Assembly: GCA_024180945.1 (NCBI GenBank)
Contig: JAKSGN010000007.1
Coordinates: 1,054,001 to 1,118,000, forward strand
DNA: 64,000 bases
Origin: Macrophomina tecta
Taxonomy: Eukaryota > Ascomycota > Dothideomycetes > Botryosphaeriales > Botryosphaeriaceae
Direction: 5' to 3'
Shown in pieces: positions 57,101 to 64,000 of the stretch. Both the position numbers and the translations under genes were made by a program. How positions within the stretch are numbered: the stretch's first letter is position 1; every line of letters begins with the position of its first letter. The notes beneath the pieces are model-generated. The model was given only the letters and a program-made list of their open reading frames with translations, did no database searches and was not told where the DNA came from.

Positions 57101-57932
57101 GGGAGGTGGCTGCTTAGTGAGCTTCTTTCTTACATTACTTTTAACGGCCTCCTAGTTAACGCTACGGAACGTGTATCGCGCCTCTAGTTCTTGATAAGGC
57201 ACGTTAGTCTTAAAATGGGCTTCGATGGCTAGATGATTATGTCCGTATGCCGTACTAGAAGGACTATAATCGCTCATCTCTTCCGCTAGTCGGGGCGACG
57301 CTAGGATAAGATCGATTGTAGAGCTCTGGCCGGCTAATTTATACGTGACCGTGCCTCTAGGTAGTAGGCTCTGTAGGTGAAAGTCCTCTATAAAGTCGAT
57401 TATCGGCGCGTCTTCTCCGTTGCGCGGCGAGCTGTATACTAGATCGCCTTTCTATAATTGGTCGTGTCTGTTAAAGTCACCGCAGATAAGGAGCTCTAGT
57501 ACCCCGTTAGTTTGGTCTTCTATCTATATAATTACCGTTCTTAGGTGCTTAAGCGCGCTGGTGAGTTCCGGGTCGTCTACGTTCTTCTTTTTGGCGACGT
57601 ACACGGCTGCGACGAATACGATCCGGTCCCGCAGCGTAACGACTGCGGCTGTGATGTTGGTAGAGGGTACTGCGATCTGCCTGGCTTGCGTGTCTTTACG
57701 GATCTATAATATTGAATGAACGGGATAGCGACTATGCCGCGATATCGTGGGCAGCAGTTGCTTCTAATATGGATGGGTAATAGGTGCTGCCACGGTCTTA
57801 CCGCTAGACTCGCGAAAACAGTTTGGTTTTGAGATGAAAATAATACTAAAGTCGCTTAGGTCTTCGTCGTTTAGTAGGCTGTACTGCGCTGTCCCGCTCT
57901 TTTCTAAGTTCGCGTGAATTACTTTTAACGGT
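54180..57932 (-). pseudogene. LINE ORF2: endonuclease / reverse transcriptase / RNase H relic
   Basis: Starts INRPLKVIHANLEKSG right after ORF1. The endonuclease keeps GDFNRHD and STIDLILAS, but the expected catalytic Glu in the IQEP motif reads SKP. The reverse transcriptase shows APGSDGIP, SFDIKKAYNGV (motif A) and GLPQGSPLSPILF (motif B, intact); motif C, normally F.DD, reads AFINNYSAW, both Asp lost to Asn by G-to-A. An RNase H-like part (AIFTGSA ... DRLFAELHAI) and a Cys/His tail (YNYGAERETVKHFLLEYPRW, Cys to Tyr) follow. Dozens of stops are TAG/TAA at Gln or Trp sites. Not functional; family assignment is firm. Confidence 0.85.
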
Positions 57933-59219
57933 CTATTTATTCCGCTGGCGTAGCATTTCGCGTAAGAGCTTGTTATACTCTGGGCAGCCTCTATCGTCTG
58001 CTCTATGCGGACTACCGTAAGCGGCGCACTTTACCGTTGTCGACGAGCAGCCGTCCTCTCTATGGCTAATGCCCGCGTATTTTACGCATCTTTCCTCTCC
58101 CCGGCAGCGGAACTGCAGGTGGTCGTAGCTCTGGCACTTGAAGCAGCGCCTTGGCCGCGGGCGGTGCTTAAATATGTTAGTATACGCCGCCTCTCCGCCT
58201 ACATCGATCACTCTCCTAGCGAGAAGTGCGTCGGCCTCGCTCTTCTTGGCAAGGTAAATTACCGCCGACCCGTAGAGACGGCTGCTCGGCTTGCTTAACC
58301 AACGGACCTGCGTTACTTCAACGTCGTTTTCCGTGCCGATTTTCTGGCCCGCATCGGCGCGCACCGTGGTGCGGTTATCGTTTAGAATAGCTAACTTGTT
58401 TACATTGTCTACCTTGACTGGGTGCCACTGGCGACCCCGGATCCTCGCCCCCCGGAAGGCCGTCTCCAGCCATCCGAGGTTCGATCTAACGAGCTCTTCG
58501 TCCTCTTCCGTCCTAAAGAAAGCGCGCACCTTGGCCGTATCGCTCGGGTTTCTTGTTATTCCGTAGTACTTGACTTCTTTTGTGGCTTCCTGGCTCTCTA
58601 GCGCCGTCTGCAACCGTGCGCGGATATCCCCGGGGCTTGCGGTTCCGACGTTGGCATTCGTGAGATCGAGCTCGATCGCGGGCGGCATTATTCGAGTCGT
58701 GGAGACGGTCGCGTGGTTCGCGCGTACTGGGACAGCGGCGGTGGACGACGGACTGCTGTTTGCAGGTGTCGGCGGTCCCCCTCGGAGCACGTTCGCGTAC
58801 GTGGCGTTGATCTGGGACTGTGAGCTCAGATTCCTGCGCGTCGACTCCACGAGCGCGGCAATCTGCTTCTCCATCTTCGCCATGCGCTCCTCCATCTTAG
58901 CCTGCGTTTCCTCGGACGTCTCGAGCACGCTGCGCAGGCGCCTAATCTCGTCTTCGTTCCTGGCCACCTGCTCCGTAAGCTCTTCATTCCGCTCGGCAAG
59001 ACGGTCATTCTGCGTAACAATGACATTGAGCAGGCCAATTACGTCGTCCAGGGTAGAATCGCTAGGTAGGTCGGATACGGTGGTCGCGCGAGCCTTTCGC
59101 TGCCCCGTTGGTTTGCCGGTGTGGAGGGCACGATAGTCGGGGCGTTCCTGAAGGCGCGCAGTGCGTCGCGACGCGCCGACGGTCGCGTATCCGCCCCCAT
59201 CATCTTCGTCCGCAGGCAT
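57933..59219 (-). CDS. LINE ORF1 (Gag-like protein with zinc knuckles)
   Basis: Open frame of 428 aa. An acidic start (MPADEDDGGG) precedes a strong coiled coil (~60-130: LAERNEELTEQVARNEDEIR ... MEERMAKMEKQIAALVE), an RRM-like middle and three C-terminal zinc knuckles. The first, CFKCQSYDHLQFRC, is intact; in the other two the second Cys is Tyr (CVKYAGISHREDGC; CAAYGSPHRADDRGC), as expected from TGC-to-TAC RIP changes. The protein normally trimerises and binds element RNA. The frame is open but probably impaired, and its ORF2 partner is dead. Confidence 0.85.
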   Translation of the reverse strand: MPADEDDGGGYATVGASRRTARLQERPDYRALHTGKPTGQRKARATTVSDLPSDSTLDDVIGLLNVIVTQNDRLAERNEELTEQVARNEDEIRRLRSVLETSEETQAKMEERMAKMEKQIAALVESTRRNLSSQSQINATYANVLRGGPPTPANSSPSSTAAVPVRANHATVSTTRIMPPAIELDLTNANVGTASPGDIRARLQTALESQEATKEVKYYGITRNPSDTAKVRAFFRTEEDEELVRSNLGWLETAFRGARIRGRQWHPVKVDNVNKLAILNDNRTTVRADAGQKIGTENDVEVTQVRWLSKPSSRLYGSAVIYLAKKSEADALLARRVIDVGGEAAYTNIFKHRPRPRRCFKCQSYDHLQFRCRGEERCVKYAGISHREDGCSSTTVKCAAYGSPHRADDRGCPEYNKLLREMLRQRNK

Positions 59220-59452
59220 TGTAGGGCCGAGAAATTAATCTGGTGTTGCTGTCGAGAGCTGTTCGGATTCAGGGTATTGCAGATGGGGTGCTCTGGGAAG
59301 GTGGGGGAGCCTCAGAAGAGATCCCACCTAGAAAAGATCGGATCACGCGGCTCAGCACGTGACCTTCCCCCACAGACCCACATGTCGCCCTCAAGAGCCT
59401 GGGCTACATATAGCAACAGTCGCCCAGTGTAGCCACGGCGACATCCAGCAAC

Positions 59453-59698
59453 ACTAGATTGTATACGCTTTCCTACTGTATATAAACCACACTCCTTAGA
59501 TAGCTTTGACCTTCGTGGTCAACTTCAACAATAGAATTTGGACTCTATTGGTAACACGGCCTTCGCACGCAGTGCTCAGTCTCACCACGTGTTCGACTTG
59601 CTCTCACCCTCTTCTTGTACCCACTCAAGGAAACCCTTCGACAGGTTTTCTCCCTCTTTGGTGTTTGGATCCTTAGAGGCAGAGGCCCGCTCGTTACA
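59453..59698 (+). repeat. 5'-truncated LTR, TGTTAC family
   Basis: From CTAGATTGTATACGC to CCCGCTCGTTACA it matches the last 250 bp of the solo LTR at 20036-20524, including the TATATAAACCACACTCC box. The left part of the LTR is missing where the LINE 5' region begins, so the LINE may have inserted into it. Confidence 0.8.
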
Positions 59699-59864
59699 CT
59701 GGCCTGGCTCTGGGTCCGCCAGGAGGTTGGTGTGCGTTCAAAGGCTTCCAAGCAAGGGACGCGGTAGATGGCCTTGAAAAGGTAACGCGGATCGAAATCT
59801 AAGCAGCCAACAGTTAGTCTCTTCTCATAGCGTTTTCTTACTTGAAGATGGTGAGAATGAGGAG

Positions 59865-60116
59865 CTAAATGAAGGAGAGTAGGTAGAACATACTATGCGT
59901 TCCTACAGGGTACCCATCCAGTATGATCGCCGATGCTATCAACTTGATCACCATCACCTCCGTAACCTCAGTTTGAGTTCCTTGTACGCGAATCAACTCC
60001 CCTAGGTGTGAGGCAAATTCTTCGTCCACCGGATTGAACTCCTTTGCCGCTCGCGCCGGGTCGAAAGGGGCACCGAAGGAGAAGTGTTCCAGCGTTTTAT
60101 CCATCAGGGCGGCCAT
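59865..60116 (-). CDS. Hypothetical protein fragment
   Basis: Open frame MAALMDKTLEHFSFGAPFDP...; it also extends upstream without a stop to about 60205 (DEVSNVHTPFDFRETKSDS...). The residue composition is that of a real globular protein, but no family is recognised and neither end is supported by splice signals I can trust. It ends in a hydrophobic stretch (HSMFYLLSFI). Confidence 0.3.
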   Translation of the reverse strand: MAALMDKTLEHFSFGAPFDPARAAKEFNPVDEEFASHLGELIRVQGTQTEVTEVMVIKLIASAIILDGYPVGTHSMFYLLSFI

Positions 60117-60253
60117 ATGCCGCAGCTCGAACTGAAGGCGGCTGTCAGATTTGGTTTCCCGAAAATCGAAGGGTGTGTGGACATTTGAAACCTCATCCTT
60201 ATAGACTATAAAAATAGATGCATTTGCCTGCGGCCTTTATAATGGATCTAGAT

Positions 60254-60823
60254 ATGGCGTATTTAGTCCAAACGATGGGGCAGTGGATAAGCCTGTCGAA
60301 GGAATTCCGGCAGTTGAATCTGCAGGAATAGCTCACCGAGCGGAATCCAGCCGGCATTCCAGGTCCTGCTTCGCAACAGCCTGTTGGCGCCCAGAAGTGT
60401 GAGCTGAAAGAGGATGTCCAGAGCCAAGGCGAGAAATTCGACAGGCACTACTACTACCTGTAGGCCACCGGTTCCACGACCGGCTAATGCTCGAGAAGGA
60501 CTACCAGCTCGACTAAAGCAAGATTATCGAGTACTTCTCGCTCGGCACCACGCTCCGTAGCATGCTACAGATCTTCGAAGAGGTTTTCGGCCTCATTTTT
60601 ATCGAAATAACGGGCGATGACCACGTCAGGGTCTCTGAGACGAGCAAGTGCTCCGGTATTGGGTGGCAGGTATGTGCAGTTTTCAGCGTGTTAGGATGAC
60701 GAGGGCGAGGCATTTTATTCAATCTGCGACAGCTGTATTTCAGCATCTTTGACAACGGTGTACACGTAGGCCTCGCTCGCCGACGTCCAGGCGCTTGGTC
60801 GGTTCGGCTACCTTCAGACATCT
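60254..60823 (+). pseudogene. M3-family metallo-oligopeptidase (thimet/saccharolysin-like) fragment
   Basis: The frame starts MAYLVQTMGQW and continues to KFDRHYYYL; after a one-base shift near 60460 it gives HRFHDRLMLEKDYQLD, then KIIEYFSLGTTLRSML, QIFEEVFGLIFIEITGDD and, after another shift, a DDEGE block. This is the order found in cytosolic M3 peptidases just ahead of the HExxH zinc site. The HExxH domain is absent, and TAG/TAA and frameshifts break the rest, so it cannot be active. Four of the stops fit Gln or Trp codons, as for RIP or simple decay. It is a duplicated host-gene fragment rather than a transposon gene. Confidence 0.7.
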
Positions 60824-62328
60824 AATGGTGGCTAAGACACTGATTATTACGGGTTTCTTAAGGTAAGTCCATGGAAAATTCTGATCTCAGACTTTTTGAT
60901 TCCCTTTCATCGGCCGTTTTGTCATCTTTAAACCTAACGAACAGTCTATTCTCTAAGCGCCTTTTTTTTCCTTTTTTTTGGTTTTCCGTTTCCTACGGCA
61001 AAAATCGGCAAAACCATCAAGAGCAGGAGGGATTCGAGATGCGGAGACGTACATACATCTGCATATAGCAAGGATTTCCCTGCAGCTAAGGGCAGAGGAA
61101 GGGTTGGCGGTGCCGAACAAGTCTTAGTTTGCTCTTACGGCGTTGTTCAGCTTGGTCCCATCGGCCTCGAGTCCGATGCCGCGAACAGCGACCCCGAAGC
61201 CCGCGTCCACGCTCGGTCTCGATGCAGCCTGCCCTTTACGAGCGGCTTGCGTCCGCCGCGCTCCAGTGCGGTGCCGTCGGCGCCCCTCAATAGTTGCTTA
61301 GCTCCGGTGATGGCTGATCTACCGTACAGTGCTAAAAGCTCGGCTCTCTTGCCTTTGTGCACAACTAAGTAATAATTTCCTTTTATTTGATAAGGTACCC
61401 TGTGTATATAAATTGGTTGCGGTTAGAACATTTCGTAAGCGGGCACGCAATAGCGGACTTGCGCGAGTGGAATGCGAGAGGGAGGAGGGTGGGTGGCGAG
61501 GCTACGTGAGAAGTTGGGGGATGGCCTGTATTTCGAAGAAAGCACTGCAGCACAGCACCAGAGCAGGGGTTGAAGATATCCTCAAAAATATTTCGACTCA
61601 CCCTGCCGTTAGAGAGACTCTCCGTCCGTCTCGCCTGACAGGCGCGATGGCGCTCGATAAAAAGAGCAAGCAAACGCGCAACGCTCACGGATATTATGCG
61701 TTAACCAGATCGTCAAAGAAAATTAATGACGTAACGGCACAGCAGATAGTTAGGAGAGGGACGATGATAGAGGAGGCGATAGGAAATTTGCCAGGGCTAC
61801 AGCAGGCTTGGCGGAGTTCGACGAGTACCACTTGTTCGTCGCGTGAGAAGACCCAGGTCGTTTCAGCCAATCCTTCATTTCCACGCAGTCGCAAACAATT
61901 AGGGCTCGATTTTTTGCGCTAAGGAATCACTGTTTGATCGCTGATGTATGTGGTCGCTCATGTGTACAGACTGTTAAGAACCCTCGTCGCCGACCGCGAA
62001 ACTGTCTCTTAGGACTCGATTGTCAGAAAATTCTACTGTATAAATTCATCTCATTAGTTTTTTCAGCATCACTCCCATCCCAATTATTTCCATCCATCGT
62101 CAGCGAGGAATATACTCTTTGTTCCTTTCCGCCAAACACCGGCTTCGCCAGCCAGCTTACTCTACCCTCCTTCACCTTCCCAGCTGTGTATCGCCCTGCT
62201 CGCCGCGATAGAGTCTCGGTTAAAAGCCGCCGTCTGGAGTCATCGCTCTCTTACAGCCACAGACCTACGTTCACATACACGAGCTATTAGAATATCGGCT
62301 GCACGCCGTTCTTGACATTGATTAGCCA
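60824..62328. other. Region upstream of the DUF3435 relic, no gene assigned
   Basis: Normal composition. An open frame of 197 codons at 61329-61922 (MLKARLSCLCAQ...) is Arg/Ser-rich and has no recognisable domain; I do not call it a gene. A TATAAATTC box near 62038 and CT-rich sequence before 62290 look like the promoter of the gene at 62329. Confidence 0.4.
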
Positions 62329-63108
62329 ATGATGTCCGACAAATATTCAATTCTATCCGAGACCGACATCTCGTCTGATGAGGAGGAATCTTATACAGAG
62401 GATAACTTTGACGGGATCGACGCTGAATTTGACGAAACCACTCTCACACAAAGAGTGTATAGCAAGAGCAGCGAGGTTCTATTAGCAAGTATCAAAAAGC
62501 TCTAGCGCGAGTAATCTTTCCCCCTTAAATCGATAGCGAGGAGCGGATTTGTCTAACAGTTACAGTTACTACGACCGTAGAAAGTAGAATACTCAAGCGA
62601 ATCTCGAAACCATTACCATCCGCACGCTGCACAATTTCTTCTTTTGGGTGCTCAAGCGACGTAAAAAGACACTACGCTCGATAAGTACGCTCGAGACGTA
62701 CTAGAAGGTCTTCTATCTAGTCCGGGAACGCTTAGTAAGGAGTAAGCTGGATAAGCTAGTTATCGCGTAGATAAAGAATATAAGTAACCGCCCTTATTTC
62801 TAAGTGCGTTAGAATTTCCGGGCTAACCCCTTAAGGTTCTAAGAGCACTAGCACGACGTTTTAAACTCGCGTTAAAGAAAAGAGAAAAGACGGCGATATA
62901 TATTAAGAATATATTTAAGGTTCTTAAAATCTAATAGACCTCTTCGGAGATAACTTTCGATTACGAATAGTATAGACTTAAGCTCTCGCTATTTATACTA
63001 CTAGCCGGAACGACCGGTAATCGGCCCGGAGCGCTATTAGCACTTCGATACCGCGACGTCTAAGCGACGCTAATCCGGGACCCGGTAGATAGAAGCGAGC
63101 CGTATATA
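62329..63108 (+). pseudogene. DUF3435 tyrosine recombinase (Starship-captain type), truncated relic
   Basis: MMSDKYSILSETDISSDEEE opens an acidic N terminus at 62329; the first ~170 nt have normal composition, after which TAG/TAA appear at Gln sites. A frame change near 62610 leads to TIRTLHNFFFWVLKRRKKTL, SISTLETY.KVFYLVRERLV and, before the end, LSLFILLAGTTGNRPGALLA-LRYRDV-TLIRDPV. The last block is the hallmark of DUF3435 proteins, the recombinases that mobilise giant fungal Starship elements and sit at their 5' end. Gypsy-3 begins at 63109 directly after ...DRSEPYI, so the C-terminal catalytic half (R..H..R..Y) lies outside the window or is lost. Non-functional as seen. Confidence 0.75.
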
Positions 63109-63296
63109 TGTAAGTAAATAGGTTAGTTGTAAGCAGGGAGCCTTCAAAGGGTTATATTCTTAGGTGCGAATCCTTGGTGTAGTAGGATTCACCTGTGATG
63201 GTGTTATATACCGGGGCTAGTGCGTATCACGTGATAAGCACGTGAGACGCACGTGAACAGCACCCGAAGAGCATGCCAGGGCCTATTATCCTGATA
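63109..63296 (-). repeat. Gypsy-3 3' LTR, least mutated copy
   Basis: 188 bp; on the minus strand TATCAGGATAATAGGCCC ... TTTACTTACA. It shows that the other copies' ends (TATTAG, CTTATA) are RIP-altered. Confidence 0.88.
63228..63255. promoter_or_regulatory. Three CACGTG boxes at 11-bp spacing in the Gypsy LTR
   Basis: CACGTG occurs at 63228-63233, 63239-63244 and 63250-63255, exactly 11 bp apart (about one helical turn). CACGTG is the E-box core bound by bHLH factors. In the RIP-mutated copies one or more boxes have become CACGTA. Confidence 0.6.
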
Positions 63297-64000
63297 CTGC
63301 CCCCCCCTTTATTAGGAATCGTCCCGATTCCTATTAAAAGAGTATTGTTTTGGTGCCTCGTTAAAAAACCTTAGGTAAGGAAAAAGAGTGCAACCAATTA
63401 CTATATAGAAATAGTATTATGCGGCAGCTATAAGCATAGTATAGCAAGGCGGATTAGCCTTATTACGTAGCCGTGACTACGAACAATAAATAATGGAATA
63501 AAGAAATTCATCGCCAGGTAGTAGTTAGTAATGTTAGTTAGCTTACCACGCGCACGAGCAATACAGGTGTTATTATATTAGTACAGTTTTTTCTTTATTA
63601 TTAGGTATTATCGCTATTAAGGACAATAGAAGGTAGTATTAGGCGATAATATTAGCGAATATACTAATTAGTAACTTACGCGTGCCAACAATGCTCGTAG
63701 GGCACGAGGTTATTTTTTTAACGGCTTTAATAGGTATAATAACCCCTTGTACCCCCCTCTATTTTCGTAGTTTAGATCTAAGCCTCTAACTATAACTAAA
63801 ACGTCTTTAACTAATATTAACTCTTTTCTTACCCCTTCTTCCTAAATAATTATTATTATATAGACCCCTTCCGGCTTTATTTACTTAGGTTACTCCTACG
63901 ATAAGCTTCCGCAGACGCCTATTATAGATAATATAGTAAAGCTTTTTTCTTATCTTCAGCCGTAGCCTAGTTTAGTAGTAGTATACTTGTTATAAACGAG

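Larger units (their letters stand above)
54180..59219 (-). mobile_element. Tad-like LINE retrotransposon, near full length
   Basis: Two adjacent reading frames on the minus strand: ORF1 (Gag-like) 59219-57933 and ORF2 (endonuclease, reverse transcriptase, RNase H) from about 57930 to 54180. The 5' untranslated region probably extends to about 59450, where an LTR fragment begins. The 3' tail is replaced by Copia-type LTR sequence, so the poly-A end and target duplication are missing. RIP has hit ORF2 more than ORF1. Confidence 0.85.
63109..64000 (-). mobile_element. Gypsy-3: third copy, truncated by the window end
   Basis: A 3' LTR (63109-63296, minus orientation) followed by the polypurine tract and the 3' internal region of the same family as Gypsy-1 and -2, aligned to 21420-22100. 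It is clearly less mutated in the LTR (CCTGATA versus TCTAATA; CACGTG sites kept). The element interrupts the DUF3435 gene. Left flanking pentamer ATATA; the right end is beyond the window. Confidence 0.9.

Noticed and set aside
59221..59698. A complete 478-bp solo LTR starting TGTAGGG at 59221
   Set aside because: Only the last ~246 bp match the TGTTAC family; the left part does not align with 20036-20276, the flanking pentamers differ, and it is better read as the LINE 5' region.
61329..61922. 197-codon open frame as a gene
   Set aside because: Composition is irregular, no domain is visible, the opposite strand is equally open, and no start or splice context supports it.

Overview
The window is nuclear DNA of a filamentous ascomycete (Pezizomycotina-like). 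Evidence: short introns (44-170 nt) with GT..AG ends and CTRAY-type branch points; a PTH11-like/rhodopsin-fold membrane protein; fungal hAT, Gypsy, Copia and Tad-like LINE elements; a DUF3435 (Starship-captain-type) tyrosine recombinase relic; and above all the footprint of repeat-induced point mutation (RIP): long stretches poor in CpA/TpG and rich in TpA, in which old reading frames are broken almost only by TAA/TAG where CAA/CAG stood. Species and chromosome cannot be told from the sequence. Layout. 1-19 kb is a normal-composition zone with genes and clean insertions: a LINE ORF1 relic (878-1820), a four-exon PTH11-like gene (4399-5882, minus), a Mutator-like N-terminal fragment (6961-7242), a zinc-motif gene (8405-) cut near its 3' end by hAT-1 (9499-12223), and a second gene (13296-17502) cut twice, by a solo LTR (13568-13795) and by hAT-2 (14430-17317). 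Both hAT elements have matching terminal repeats, perfect 8-bp target duplications and an open transposase gene; removing the insertions makes the host frames continuous. Several solo LTRs with exact 5-bp duplications are scattered here. 19.2-53.9 kb is a RIP-mutated island. Two ~7.13-kb Gypsy elements lie head to head (21227-28365 minus; 31495-38624 plus) around a 3.1-kb spacer, making a 17.4-kb quasi-palindrome. Beyond them are a GC-rich LTR (42213-42955), a full Copia element (43967-49569, minus, target duplication GGTCG), and relics of unidentified genes. Two LTRs in the island (20036-20524 and 42213-42955) look unmutated and are probably younger than the RIP. 53.9-64 kb holds nested Copia-type LTR pieces, a full LINE (54180-59219, minus) with a dead reverse-transcriptase motif, an LTR fragment, a 3'-truncated M3 oligopeptidase pseudogene (60254-60823), and a DUF3435 recombinase relic (62329-63108) broken off by a third Gypsy copy that runs out of the window. 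How it fits together: the locus looks like a transposon sink at the edge of a RIP compartment. Intact genes are confined to the first 18 kb; the youngest events are the two hAT insertions and the unmutated solo LTRs. All exon joins and dates are read by eye and are inferences.
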